Assembly: GCF_000143415.4 (NCBI RefSeq)
Contig: NW_003314361.1
Location: 134,653 to 194,652 of the forward strand
Length of the DNA: 60,000 nucleotides
DNA from: Selaginella moellendorffii
Taxonomy: Eukaryota > Streptophyta > Lycopodiopsida > Selaginellales > Selaginellaceae
Direction: 5' to 3'
The notes beneath the pieces are model-generated. The model had not been told where the DNA came from. It saw only the letters and a program-made list of their open reading frames with translations, and ran no database searches. Position numbers and translations under genes: made by a program. Below, one piece after another: positions 42,828-55,921 of this stretch; positions within the stretch are counted from its first letter, which is position 1; each line of letters opens with the position of its first letter.

Positions 42828-44971
42828 TTCTCAACTTTAAAGTTCCATTCATCAAACATATCCGGGTGGAGCGCAAGCTCCTAACATCAGTCTTTATGGT
42901 TTCTCCATTACCAGCGACATAATAAACCTTTACAAGTCATGCAAAGTGGGACACTCCCGCTTTACTAAAGAGCCTTAATACAGAGATCGCATCTCCATGC
43001 TTCATAGACTCTTGCTCAAAGCAAAACACACTCCTGGCAAAGTACGGATGCTAAAGAAGCTCAATCTAGGTTCGCAACTCTCTAGTAATGTATACATACT
43101 CGTCCGCTTCCATATCTACATCCTGATCCTGATCTTGATCCTTCCAGGGTTAGGTGTCGGAGCTCCTGGTTCAGTCCTTGTTCTCACCTCTCCTTGATCG
43201 TCGTTGGGGATTTTTGGCAAGGGGAAAAGCGAGCCTATGTCCTTCTGAAAGCTAGTCTCTAATATACTCGCCAGTTCTAAGGTTAGTTTGCTTTCTTTGG
43301 AGTACAAAGGTCACCTCCTCCTCAACCCACTGCAAAATAAACACGTGAGATGTTTCAAAACCGAGTGAAGAATTATTACCTGCTCGGGTTGAACCATCTT
43401 GCAGAATATGAAAACTGTCACCACCAAATGAAGAGCCGGGCCCTAGTACAGCTGACCCATCTGTTTCCTCAAGCTCGTAATCTCTTGCATGCTCTAATGT
43501 GTCACCAGCCGCGTGGCCAAGGTGTCCTTACGCGTTCTCAGTTGGAACACATGCATTTGCAAACGATTTCGCACCAAAGATCCTCTTGGCAGCAAGGTGC
43601 AAGTCTAACGTTCCAAATGAAGCATTCTTTTGGGTAAGCACGCAACAGCACAGCAAGAGCACCACCCTGTTCCTGGCCCTCCCTGGGATCTTTTGGCAAT
43701 GAGATTTTCAACTCCTTTTCCAGAATGTTGGCCAGCTTCTTCACCAGAAATGAACTGCACCTAACGGGGACAGCCACTGAACCCAGCAGCTTCTACTGAA
43801 CCCCACTGCACCTTATCATCGTAGTCAGAAAAAATCTTTCCATCCCGCCCAGCACTTTGCCCGCCGAGTATCTGCGTGACGACATTCAGCTCGTCAAAGA
43901 AGACACACGGCAGCAGCCATGTATCACTGTGCACACAAAGTGCCAACCGGAGAAACCCAGCACATTCGCCAGCCTGAGATGCAGCTTCAGCCTTGGACAC
44001 TTCCTGTCCAAATCTCCATCTGTAACCCCGCAACCCTCCCCGCCTCTCTGTGAACGATGGGATATATCTGCGCCGGTTCCACCATCTACAATACGTCCCC
44101 TTATCGTGTGCAACCGTGTGGAACATACAAAGAACTGGCAGCCATAGACTTGAAGAGCTCGTAGTCCGCATCGTCCAGCCCCAGCACGGCTTGATTCCTC
44201 CCATCCGGCCAAGCATTCCAACACGTCAAAAGGAATTCCCGAGCCCTTCGTCCTAGTGTTGCCTTTCCAGCCCCGGGAAAGGCCACCATAGCAAAGTATG
44301 AAATCTCTCGTGGGATGGAGGAAATCCCGGAACCAATGCCTTGAAGAAGCATCGCCTCGTATGCTTCCTCACAGCCACCCTCCTCAGGCCTATTCCCCGG
44401 ATTTTGCTCCAGACGATGTGTGTGACTTCTGTGATGCTTTGAAGGAATGGTCAAAGTTGCCATCTCTAATGTCATTCGAATTTAACTCGAGTTCCTTCGG
44501 ATGTACTTCTATGCTCAGGTCTTGGCAACCTCGCCATTATAGTTGAGCAGCTCCTGCACCGCTATGCATTTGGAAAACAAAGGAAAACGAGAATGCACAT
44601 TATTGAAGAAGCCAAACGTGAAACAAAACACCTGGCGCACCCCAGCTTGAAGTACCATCGCTGAAACAAAAACAAAACCAGGTGACACCACAAGCACATC
44701 CCACAGAAAACACCAGCGGCTGCAGCTCAATGGTCTATTCCACTTTAGGGTTAATTAAGCAAATACCTTATTTATCATAAATGGTAGGGCTCTTTACCGG
44801 GTAGCAAGGGCTTATACTCTCGGGGGAGGAAAAGGCAGGCTCGAGCGCCACCGCGTGCTACTCCAGGTAATCCTCCTAGATCTCGGGCAGGGCGGTGCCA
44901 GATCTTAGCTCGTCCATGGTGTAGGCGTCGAGATCTGGTCGAGGGTTTGAGGGTTTGATCCCAGATCCAGG
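42828..44971. other. Region with decayed minus-strand coding sequence and the beta-COP promoter
   Basis: From about 44480 down to 43000 the minus strand shows coding-like stretches in changing frames: IPREISYFAMVAFPGAGKAT, GRNQAVLGLDDADYELFKSM, VSKAEAASQAGECAGFLRLA, VRCSSFLVKKLANILEKELK, YELEETDGSAVLGPGSSFGG. Stops and frame changes break it and I could not build a spliced model. The GAGKAT piece hints at a P-loop, but this is weak. It is probably a decayed gene of unknown family. 44760-44971 holds the beta-COP leader; ATTAGGG-like motifs occur near 44747. Confidence 0.4.
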
Positions 44972-47900
44972 ATGGAGAAATCGTGCAGCCTCTTGGTCCA
45001 TTTCGACAAGAGCTCCCCCGCGCTCGCGAATGAGATCCGGGAGTCTCTGGAGAGCAATGACACGCCGCGCAAGGTGGAGGCGATGAAGAAGGCCGTCATG
45101 CTCATGCTCAATGGCGAGACCATCCCGCAGCTCTTCATCACCATTGTCCGCTACGTGCTGCCGTCCGAGGATCACACCATCCAGAAGCTGCTGCTGCTCT
45201 ACCTGGAGATCATCGACAAGACGGATGCGCAAGGCAAGATCTTGCCGGAGATGATCCTCATCTGCCAGAACCTGCGCAACAATCTCCAGCATCCCAACGA
45301 GTACATCCGCGGCGTCACGCTCAGGTTCCTCTCCCGCTTGAACGAGGCGGAGCTCATCGAGCCTCTCGTCCATGCCATCGTCACCAACTTGGAGCACAGG
45401 CACCCCTTCGTCCGGAGGAACGCTATTCTCGCCGTCATGGCCATCTACAAGCTCGCCCAAGGCGACCACTTGCTACCCGACGCTCCCGAGCTCATCGAGA
45501 AGATACTGGGCAAGGAGCAGGACCTCTCGGCCAAGAGAAACGCCTTCCTCATGCTCTGCAACTGTGCCCAGGACCGAGCCGTGAGCTTTCTCTTGACTCA
45601 CGCCGAGAGTGTTCCTGGCTGGGGCGATCTCCTCCAGATGGTGGCGCTGGAGCTGATACGAAAGGTGTGCCGGGCCAACCCGGATGGCAAGGGGAAGTTC
45701 ATGAAGGTGATCCTGCTGCTGCTCCAGTCACACTCGACCGCCGTCATGTACGAGTGCTCCGGAACTCTCGTCTCGCTGTCGAGCGCACCCACGGCGATCA
45801 GAGCAGCTGCCAATTGCTACTGCCAGCTCCTTCTCTCGCAGAGCGACAACAACGTCAAGCTCATCGTCCTGGACCGGCTCCAGGAGCTCAAGGCGACGCA
45901 CAGGGAGATCGTGGTGGAGCTTATCATGGATGTATTGCGGGCACTTCAGAGTCCCAACCTGGATATCCGGAGGAAGACTTTGGACATCGCGCTGGACCTC
46001 ATCACCCCGAGGAACATCGAGGAGGTGGTGATGACGCTCAAGAAGGAGGTGGTGAAGACGCAGAACAAAGAGCTGGAAAAGAATGCGGAGTACAGGCAGA
46101 TGTTGATCCAGGCCATACACTCGTGCGCGGTCAAGTTCCCAGAGGTTGCGAGCACAGTGGTGCACCTTCTCATGGATTTTCTGGGGGACACCAACTTGGC
46201 ATCAGCTCTGGACGTTGTTTGTTTCGTGAGGGAGATCATCGAGACGAACCCGAAGCTGCGGGAGTCTATAATCACCAGGCTTCTCGACCTCTTCTACCAG
46301 ATTCCCGCCTCTCGGGTCTGCTCCTGCGCTCTGTGGATCATTGGCGAGTATTGCCAGTCGCTGCCTGAGATCGAGAGTGCCATCTCAGCCATCAAGCAGT
46401 GCCTGGGTGACCTTCCATTCTTTACGGTGGCCGAGGATGGCGAAGCAGCCGACCAGTCTTCTGCTTCAAAGGCTCCTGCTCCAACATCCAAGCAGACGAC
46501 ATCGGTCGGCTCCAAGCGTCCGGTCGTCCTGGCGGATGGCACTTACGCGTCTCAGACAGCTGCAGTGGAAATCGCTCTCGCAGTACCTGTATCCTTGGTT
46601 GCTGGAACCTCTACAAATCTTCGGACGCTGCTTCTCACTGGAGATTTCTTCCTCGGCTCTGTTATCTGTGGCACGCTCACAAAGCTTGTTCTTCGGCTGG
46701 AAGAGTTGCAGACATCGAAGGTGGCAGTCAACAAGGCAACTGCAGACATTCTTCTAGTCATGGTGTCCATCCTCAGGCTCGGTCAGTCGGCGGTAGTGGC
46801 TCATCCCATTGACAACGACTCGGTGGACAGGATCACTCAGTGCATCCGAGTTCTGACGTCTCCAGACGAGGAAGCCCGTTGCATCTGGCTCGAGAAATGC
46901 AGGGCAAGCTTTGTGAAGATGATCACTGAGAAGCTCCGACGGGACTCGGAGGAGACGAGAGCCAAGGAACAGGTTGCTCGTGCTCAGCCAGACGACCTCA
47001 TTGATTTCTACCACCTGAAGAGCCGAAAGGTTAGCTCTCTCCCCTCTTTCCTCTTGCACGTCTTAACTGACAACGCTCTATCGTTTTCGTTTGCCAGGGC
47101 ATGAGCCAACTAGAGCTGGAAGACGAGGTTCAGACAGATCTGAAGCGAGCTACTGGAGAGTTCACCAAAGACAGCGACGACACCAAGAAGCTGAACCGAG
47201 TGCTTCAGCTCACAGGCTTCAGTGATCCCGTGTATGCGGAAGCATACGTGACGGTACACCAGTATGACATTGTGCTGGACGTGACGGTGATCAACCGGAC
47301 CAAGGAGACGCTCCAGAACCTGTGCCTGGAGCTGGCAACCATGGGCGACCTGAAGCTGGTGGAGCGGCCACAAAACTACACGCTGGCTCCCGATGCAAGC
47401 AAGCAAATCAGAGCAAACATCAAGGTTTCATCCACGGAGACGGGAGTGATATTCGGGAACATCGTGTACGAGTCGACCAGCGCTCTGGACCGCAACGTTG
47501 TCGTCCTCAACGACATCCACATTGACATCATGGACTACATCTCGCCGGCCTCGTGCCCCGACGTTGCCTTTAGGAACATGTGGGCCGAGTTTGAATGGGA
47601 GAACAAGGTACGCGAGAGTTTTTCTCCTTGTTTTTTTCGATCGATGGTAGCACACACTCGTGTTCTTCCTGTGCAGGTTTCTATCAGCTCGAGCATAGAG
47701 GACGTGAAGCAGTTCCTGGATCACATCGTCACCTCCACAAACATGAAATGCTTGACTCCACCGTAAGTTGTCTAGGCTAGCTCTCTGGATCGATGGAGAT
47801 TCTAACAGCTTGTTTGCTACGTGTAGATCGCAACTGGATGGAGATTGTGGGTTTTTGGCAGCCAATCTCTACGCCAAGAGCGTGTTTGGAGAGGACGCGC

Positions 47901-48025
47901 TGGTGAATGTGAGCGTGGAGAAGATGCCCGACGGTAAGCTGAGTGGCTTCATCCGGATCAGGAGCAAGACCCAAGGCATTGCTCTCAGCTTGGGTGACAA
48001 GATCACGCTCAAGCAGAAAGCCTGA
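44972..48025 (+). CDS. Coatomer subunit beta (beta-COP)
   Basis: Core COPI coat subunit for Golgi-to-ER vesicles. Exons 44972-47029, 47098-47607, 47677-47762 and 47827-48025 give 950 residues, the normal length. The first exon (686 codons) holds the adaptin-N HEAT solenoid ([60 protein letters not shown]) and an Ala/Ser-rich hinge near 490-510. Exons 2-4 hold the C-terminal and appendage domain ([71 protein letters not shown]). The unusually long first exon is not split, unlike neighbouring genes. Confidence 0.97.
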
Positions 48026-48093
48026 GACTCGCGCGCGCGCGCGCTCTCGCGAAATAAGTTTTTGTTCTTTGTAATATCAAGAGGATTGACTCA

Positions 48094-48102
48094 TTAGGGT
48101 TT
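48094..48102 (+). promoter_or_regulatory. Telo-box upstream of U2B''/U1A
   Basis: TTAGGGTTT, a perfect telo-box in reverse orientation, lies 49 bp before the start codon in the 125-bp gap between beta-COP and the snRNP gene. Confidence 0.45.
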
Positions 48103-48150
48103 ATGGTCATTCTTTGCCCTAGCTCCTAGGTTTTGCAAGGCGCGGGGACC

Positions 48151-49296
48151 ATGGCGGACATTCTGCCCAACGAGACGATCTACATCAAGAATCTCAACAG
48201 CAAGGTGAAGAAACAGGGTGAGTCACACTCGATTTCCTGTCGCGAGCAGCCAGTGATGGATGTGTGTGGTTGCGTTTGTAGAGATGAAGAGGGCATTGCA
48301 CGCGCTATTCTCTGCCTATGGCCGGATACTCGATGTGGTGGTGTGCAAGACGCCCAAGTTGCGCGGCCAAGCGTGGGTTGTCTTCAACGAAATCCCGGCT
48401 GCCACCAGCGCTCTGCGGCACATGAAGGAGTTCCAGCTCTTCGACAGGCCCATGGTACGATTTACAAAAAAAAAAAAAGAAGAATGCATTGCATGAATGT
48501 GAGCTCTCTGTTAATCCATTTCCTTTGTCTTTGTTTTTCTAGGAGCCGTGACAATGGTGAAAGGAGCATCGGCACTTGTAAGATGCATCTTCTTCTTGTG
48601 ATTGCATTGCTTTTTTATTTTTATTTTCTTTCTTTCTCCGGATAGACGAGTTTGAGGAGCTCATGCTGTGGTGAAAACGTTTGTGTAGGTAATACAGTAT
48701 GCCAAGTCCAAGTCCGATGCTATCATCAGCCTTACCGACGACTCGTATGCTCCAAAGGAGAAGAGGAGAAAGACGGAAGATAAAGGAGGTAATGTTCTTC
48801 TGGTTGCCTTTTCTCCTTTTGCTTTTGCTGTGTCGTCGTGATGTCTCATCTCTTTTCTATGTCGTTTTTTCGTGTCAGTGGACAAGAAGAGAAAGGACCA
48901 GGAGCAGCCCCAGGCAAATGGTGCCACTCCAGCACACGGTCATGTGTATGGTGCAGCTCCGGTAAGCGCCTGGGTACTTTTAGTGTCTGTCAGCCAGGAG
49001 TACTCACCAGTTGGTTGTGGAATGCAATGCAGCCTCCTGTGAAGCCTGGGACTCAGGAGCCAAACAGCATCCTTTTCATCCAGAATCTCCCCGACGAGAC
49101 CAGCGGGCCGATGCTGGAGATGCTCTTCACTCGGTACCCCGGCTTGAAGGATGTGAGGATGGTGGACGGCAGGCCCGGCATTGCCTTTGTGGAGTACTCG
49201 GACGAAGGACAGGCAACCGTGGCGTTGGAAGCGCTTCAGAGCTTCAAGATCACTGCCAATCACGCCATGGTCATCTCGTATGCCAAGAAAGGCTGA
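48151..49296 (+). CDS. U1A/U2B'' family spliceosomal snRNP protein
   Basis: Binds the stem-loop of U1 or U2 snRNA. Exons 48151-48217, 48282-48454, 48689-48788, 48879-48961 and 49033-49296 give 228 residues. RRM1 holds RNP2 (TIYIKNL) and RNP1 (LRGQAWVVF), with the helix [15 protein letters not shown]. The linker is basic, then Gln/Ala-rich. RRM2 holds [32 protein letters not shown] and ends [11 protein letters not shown]. At the end of RRM1, the usual RIQYAK reads VIQYAK across the exon 2/3 junction, so an alternative acceptor is worth checking. U1A and U2B'' cannot be told apart here. Confidence 0.92.
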
Positions 49297-51249
49297 GAGC
49301 TGACGAAACGCAAACGCAACCAAGTTTTGAAGGTGTCGTATCTCTCTCGCTTTTCTCTCTTTGTAGCAGTACAATGGCATAGATCTCTAACACAGGAGCG
49401 TTTTGGTTTGAGCAGCGCTACGCTAGTATTGCTATGATTGATGTGATGGTGTTTCAATCTCCCCGGAGAAAAGTTTTATTCTCGGGAGCAAAAAGAAGGG
49501 CTGGATTTTTCACGTGACTGGGAATCCAGCTTTGATATTCAAGGCTGCGTGGCTCCCATTTTCAATCTTATAAACATGCAAGCAAGTCCACTAGCGTTCT
49601 CGGCGAGTGGACTGACGTGCAAGTTGCGACCGACCCCGCGAACCTTTCGCGGCAAGAGCTTTGAGAGGTGGCTGGTTGAGAGCAGCCCAAAAACAAAGAT
49701 CCAAGCGAGTCCTTGGCAGCTTCACGCAACATCCCAGAGCCATGGATTTGTTTAAGAGTGCTCATCTCGTATCCATGGAGCCGACTGGTCCCAATGCCAC
49801 GGGGGATTCCAATTGAAAAACTCGAGCTTCCATTCCATTCCAAATTGCTCGTGATTCTGGGCTCGCCAAATCGCGGGCGGCCCGTAGCTCAAGCTTACCT
49901 GTTGCGTGTCGGTCGGATGGAAAGGAAATCCAATTAAAACAAGGAATGAGAGAAAGATGGTACCACACCACTCCTCCACTCAGCGACGTTGTTGCCTCCT
50001 CGTTTGTCTCAGTGAATCGATGCTAGGATTTGACGAATGGATGCTGACATTTTCCATCTGCCATCTTTTCCATGATGTGGAAGAAGGCATGAATCCTCCT
50101 TTCGTGCATTATTCGTGTCCTCTTTATGGTGTTTGAGGGGGCGAGCCACAAGAGCCACCAAAGAGGAGCCCGACGGAAAAAAAGCTTACAGCGCTTGGCT
50201 GGTTGTCCCCATAGCTGCCAGTCACACAACAGAGCAACAGTGCTGCAGTAGCCATGAGTGTCCCATTTGCTCTTCTTCTTTTTCTTCCATCTCTTCCTTT
50301 ACAATCGCTTTTTCTCCTTGGGTTTCTTCTGGCCTTCTTCCTCCACTGATTGGAGCTTGTTAAGAATCTTCTCCATCCTCGCGCTCATATCTCCAGCGCC
50401 ATCACTACCGAGTTAGTCCAAGTATACAGCTCCTTGGAAATTTCCTCCGCGGGCGATCTTTAAAGAATGCTTCCATGCCAAAAACTTCCAAGTCATGTCC
50501 TTCCCGGTCCTAAGTGGCGGTCGCCATCTTCTGGCCAAGCCAAAATCAAAGATCCCATTCCCATAAAGCTATGGTATAAGATATATGAAATGTCCAAGAG
50601 TTGAAACCCGTGATTTCTCTCCTTTTCTTTCCCCGGTTAGCTCTTCGTTTTGAATAATCTTTGATGCGGTCCGTATATATACAAGACGAGCGCCCCTTTG
50701 TTCTCTCGTGAGCACTCCTCTCTTTTCCTTCAACTTAACTTTGAAAGTCCTTCCTTTCATTCCCTCTTTATCTCCAAGCTTTTCATGATCCTCTAGTTTC
50801 GCGAATCGTGATCCGTCCTCTCAAGTGAATGAGTTCTAGCCTTCAATGTGATAGGAGGAAGAACAACTTGGATCTTGTTTCCAAGCATGAAACTCTGAGA
50901 TTTGCGTCGCTCGTTTTCGCCGATCATTCACAGTGCTTCTGAGAGATAGTGTCAGTACTAGCCCGATCTGATCATTCTCACTCACTCATCATAGCACATG
51001 TTCTTCCCATCACTTCACGTCTTGCCTTTTGGTTCGTGATATGAAATGCTCTAACTCTTTTCTTTCCTTCTCTTGACATCTCGTTCTCTCTCGTGCAGAG
51101 AAGTGACCTGCAAGCATTGCTGTGGTTGGAATCAAGGAAGAAAAGAGACAATCCGTGATAGTGTCAAGACAAAGAAAGCAAAGAGAAATCCCATCCCGAT
51201 CGAGCGAGCAAGCAAGCAAGCAAAAGCAAAAGCAAAGCAGTGTGGCAGT
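49297..51249. other. Intergenic: promoter and leader of the first sulfate transporter
   Basis: About 1.95 kb. TATATATA at 50674-50681 could be the core promoter of the transporter, which would imply a 5' leader of about 550 nt. An acceptor-like site at 51097-51098 (pyrimidine tract, then GCAG) suggests a 5'UTR intron. No gene was recognised in 49300-50600; small ORFs on both strands have no motif. Confidence 0.45.
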
Positions 51250-54045
51250 ATGGTGCAAAAGGAAAGCCACGATCACGTCAACGACACGGACCTGGACAAT
51301 GTGGAAGTCATCAGCATCAAAGACCAGGTGATCTCCCAGGCAGTGCAACGTCCACCCGCAAAGTCGTTGCTCCAAACGTTCTCCACCACTTCCAAGGAGA
51401 CGCTCTTCCCCGACGATCCGTTTCGACACTTTCGCAACAAGCCGTCGCACCGCCAGGCCATCATGCTGATGCAATACTTTTTCCCCATTCTCGACTGGCT
51501 TCCAAAGTACAAGCTCGGCTTCCTCAAGAATGACTTCATCGCTGGCATCACCACAGCAAGCCTGTCAATCCCCCAGGTAACTTTCCATCACGTAGCCATT
51601 CTTCCAGCTGCTAAAGAGCTTGTCACTGTCTGTCAACCGCAGGGAATCGCTTATGCCAAGCTCGCAAACTTGCCACCAGTTGTAGGACTATGTAAGTGAC
51701 GTCCTTTCTCTTTGCACTGGCCCGAGTAAACTAACGCTGGAAACTTTGCTTTGAAGATTCGTGCTTTCTCCCGCCGATGGTGTATGCCATCTTTGGCAGC
51801 TCCCGGGACTTGGCCGTAGGACCAGCTGCGGTCATCTCCATTGTGCTGGGAACTCTCATCCGAGAGGACCTCGGACCCGAAGTAACGGACCCGCGAGCAC
51901 ACTTGAGCCTCGCTTTTACTTCCACCTTTTTTGCAGGCCTCTTCCAATTCTCGCTGGGATTTCTCAGGTCAGCCTTCGGTTTCTCGTGTCTTTGTCTGTG
52001 CTCGAGGAACACTGCTGTAAAATTTTGTTTTGCTTGGTGGCAGGCTTGGCTTTGTCATTGACTTCCTATCGCACGCAGCGACTGTCGGGTTCGTAGCCGG
52101 GGTGGCGGTTGCTGTGTGCCTTCAGCAGATGAGAGGCATCCTCGGCATCCAAAACTTCACCAAGAAATCGGACGTTGTCTCCGTTTTACATTCCATCTTC
52201 CGTGACCCAGCACATGTAAGGTGTCAGCTCGCCTGTCGCAATACGTCGGAAGGATGAGCCTCGAAAAAGGATATACTAGAGCAAGTACTGACGACAGCCG
52301 GCTTGTTTCGTGTTGGTATTGTGTTGGCAGTGGAACTGGCGAACCGTTGTGATTGGGATCTGCTTCCTCACCTTCCTTCTGGGAATGAGGCAAATCGTAA
52401 GTTGACAGCCAGGAAGAGAAAAGGAAAAGAAAGCTAACGACGTGGTGCTTGTCTGTGCAGAGCAAAAGGAACAAGAAACTCTTCTGGCTTTCAGCTATCG
52501 CACCTGTAACATCGGTGTTCCTGGCAACGGTGTGTGTGTTTGCAACGCACGCCAACGAGCACCTCAGCATTGTAATCTTTTCTTTCGCTCGCTCTTGCAC
52601 CGTAAGTTACTTGCTTGTTCGTAGGTAGGACAGCTCAGGAAAGGGATCAATCCTCCATCCTTCAAGGAGCTACACCTGACCGGGCCTCTGGTATCAAAGG
52701 CAATGAAAAACGGGGTCATTGTAGCAATCATCGGTCTCATGGTACGTACCAAAGTGGCTATCACGGATCATGGTTGACTGAAGAGTTTGTGTCCACAGGA
52801 AGCTATTGCAGTGGGACGAACATTTGCATCGATCAAGAACTATCATATCGACGGCAACAAGGAGATGATCGCTTTTGGAATGGTGAACATGACGGGGTCT
52901 TGCATGTCCTGCTACATCACGACTGGTTAGTCATGCAAGGAAAAAAAGAGAACTTACACTTCGCTGATTGATGCTGATCGATCATATAACTTCCAGGAGC
53001 AATGTCGCGAACGGCAGTGAACAACAGCGCGGGATGTAAGACGTCGCTGTCGTGCATTTTCATGGCGCTCATCGTCATGGTAACACTTCTCGCCTTGACA
53101 CCGCTCTTCCACTACACGCCCAACGTCATCCTCTCTGTAATAATCTTCTCCGCTCTCATCACACTCATCGATCCCGTGGAAGCGTACCACATCTGGAAGG
53201 TTGACAAGATCGACTTTCTGGCCTGCCTGGGAGCGTTTCTCGGCGTCTGCTTCCAGTCCATTCAGCTGGGATTACTCATAGCGGTGAGTCCACCAAAAGC
53301 ATGCAAAGAAGTACCATGATTTTGTGGAACTTTTAACTTCCAGGTTGCCATCTCCATAGGAAAGATTTTGCTGCATGTCAGCCGGCCACACACAGCAACG
53401 TTAGGCAAGATTGCTGGCACCAGCATCTATAGGAGCATCGAGCAATACCCCAAAGCTGTAAGGATCCCGGGAGTTCTCATAGTTCGCATAGACGCGTCCA
53501 TTTACTTCTCAAACTCCAACTACATACGAGAAAGGTTAGTTAGTCCTCCTGTTACACAAAGTCTAAAAGGCGTGTGTAATCTATCCCCAGGCTGACGAGA
53601 TATATAGAGGAAGAGCAAGGGAGAGACAAGCTTCCGGGTGAAAGCGCATTAAAATACCTCATACTCGACCTCACACGTACGCTCATCACACATTCTTAAC
53701 CTTTCTCTCTGTCTCTCTGATGTAACACTCACCCATGATCAGCGGTCATGACCATCGACACGTCTGGGCTTCACGTCCTGGGAGAGATTCTCAGAAATCT
53801 AAACTTGATGGAAATGCAGGTGAATCTTTCTCTCTTTTTCTTCTCTCAAAAGCTAAAGTTAAAAAACAATGCAGCTGGCTCTAGCGAACCCAGGGGCAAA
53901 CCTCATAGAAACTCTACACAAGTCGGGTTTCGTGGAGAAGCTGGGCGAGCAATGGGTGTTCCTGACAGTGGACGACGCAGTGGAGTACTGCTCAGTCAAT
54001 TTGCAAAAGATGAAGGAGATGCCAGAAGTGACCATACAAAGATGA
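51250..54045 (+). CDS. Sulfate transporter, SULTR family (copy 1)
   Basis: SLC26-type H+/sulfate cotransporter. Thirteen exons: 51250-51576, 51643-51691, 51757-51967, 52044-52215, 52331-52396, 52461-52571, 52625-52741, 52799-52925, 52997-53283, 53344-53534, 53591-53676, 53743-53819, 53875-54045; 663 residues. The cytosolic N-terminus ends TLFPDDPFRHFRNKPSHRQA. The transport core has SLSIPQGIAYAKLANLPPVV, AVGRTFASIKNYHIDGNKEM, TGAMSRTAVNNSAGCKTSLS and LTPLFHYTPNVILSVIIFSA. The C-terminal STAS domain contains the STAS Ser in MTIDTSGLHVLGEI. The SULTR3 group fits best from memory, but the substrate is not shown by sequence. Tandem with the next gene. Confidence 0.93.
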
Positions 54046-55921
54046 TGGGAGGAAAAAAGAAAAAGGACTGATTGAGAAATAGAGGAGAGATCGACACCAA
54101 AGTTTTGGGGACTGACGAACAGTCAACAAAGCAAGCAAAGTAGCTCGTACCTTGGAGGGCGCCCAAGTTGAGCACCGAGTGGAATGGGGGAATGGAAAAT
54201 GGAACCCTTGTTTTGGTAGTGAAACTTCTAAGTTTAGAAGACACTAGATAAACATAAAGAAGAATCCCACTCTGGATTGTTCTTCCCGCAGTGTGGGTGT
54301 GTGTGCGTCCCTGGCCTAGCCTGCTTTGAATCTCAATCTTCGTGTTCTTCTTTGCGAAAAGATTCCAATCTCCTTTTGAAAATGCAGCCGGGCGATCGAG
54401 CTTTTTTTCTCTTCTTTCTTCTTTTTTACTGAAGTACACTGTCCTGTTGTGGCATGCTCAGCCAATTGTTCTCCCCTGCAGGCATTGTTCCCCACCAATG
54501 ACCAACCTTTTCCACATATCAACTTGCTTTTGACATCAAATGTCAAGCTTCTCTTTCCCTCTTCTGGAGCGATTGATTGATGGAAGCGAGTGCAAGCCGA
54601 CGTCACCAGGAAGAAATAATGATCTGACCAACACATCCGAATCGAGGCCAAGCTCGATCTCGAGAAAGAGGTCGTCCGGAAAGCTTCTTTCAGGAGCATA
54701 CAATATATCAAAAAATGGAGGGAGGGTGGGTGCATAATTTGCTCATGTGATTGTCGTTTCCATTGCTGGTCGACTTGGGCTCCAACCAATGCCACTCAAG
54801 AAGAAATCCACAGGTGAGGAATAAATATCATGGCAGATCTCTCTGGGGGTGAGTGGCAAAACACACGATTTTTATTACTCCAATTGAAGAAGCACGTCTG
54901 CCCATGAATCCAACTATGTCATGCTTTCTTGCTCTTCTATTACATATTACATGATCAGTGCACCACCTCCATGCATGAGTTTTTTAATCTATATCCAGAA
55001 GCCATGGAGGCAGAGCCCATTTAAAGCACGAGAGAATCTCCCTCACACAGGAGCCTTAATCGTTTCGTTTGCGTGACTGGGGAGAAGTTCCGAGGCGTGG
55101 CACCGTAGAGTTGTCCGAAATTAAATTGAAAGCGCAAGGTGGTGATCGTGTTGAATCAAACTGGTTGTGAAAAGGATGATCTCAAAAACATTGCCTTCAC
55201 CGACCAGCGGAATCGAATATGTTCGTGACCACGGACACTGGTGCATGAGCCTAGAGACATCTCGAATCTTCAAAAAAATTGCATCTGCGATCGACACCTC
55301 CCGCTCTCCTTTTCTCTAGCGCTGGCCAGCGATCGGACCCAGCGCTTTACATGTATGCATAGATAAGATTGGAATTTTTACGGCTGATCGCCGAGCTCAT
55401 CGCGTAAAGCACTGGAACATGGCAAACAGGAGCTGTTGTGTCGCCCAAGCGCATAACCCAAATGCCCAAAGAACCACCTGAAAAACAAGGAAAAGAAAGA
55501 TGATCGATCGAATATGCGTGAGAATATTGGAAGAGAAATATGTGGAGCGTGTACTTAAGTACACACTTTGAGCCGAGGTGGCGGTCCACGCGGGTCTCGG
55601 TGGTCCTTGTGAATCTATCATATGTATAATGGGGGTGAGCTTGGAAAAAAGAATGGAGGCTAAGTTAGGCGCTCCCTTTCTCGATTCTGGGAATGCGGGC
55701 AGCATTTCTGGGTGATATAGGAATCCCGTTGGAATCCCCTGCCTATAAAGGAAAAGATCCTCGTCTCGACTCGCTATGATTTTGCCTTTTGAAAGATCAT
55801 TCCTCTCAGCTCCAAGCTAGAGCTCTAAGCTCAATTGGTTCTCTTCTAACTAGTTATAGCAAGAGACCTCGAGAGGTTTGTGTTCTTTGATCAATAGTGT
55901 TTTTACCACCAATTGGCGACC
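54046..55921. other. Intergenic between the tandem sulfate transporters
   Basis: About 1.9 kb with no supportable gene. Minus-strand ORFs at 53996-54439 and 54316-54795 overlap the 3' flank of copy 1 and have no motif. The last 200 bp hold the promoter of copy 2. Confidence 0.5.
55744..55750 (+). promoter_or_regulatory. TATA box of sulfate transporter copy 2
   Basis: TATAAAG in the context CCTATAAAGGA lies 172 bp before the ATG at 55922, placing transcription start near 55775 and a leader of about 145 nt (inferred). Confidence 0.55.

Noticed and set aside
48026-48050. GC dinucleotide run after beta-COP as Z-DNA or a regulatory element
   Set aside because: Short (about 12 bp) and in a 3' flank; nothing supports a function.
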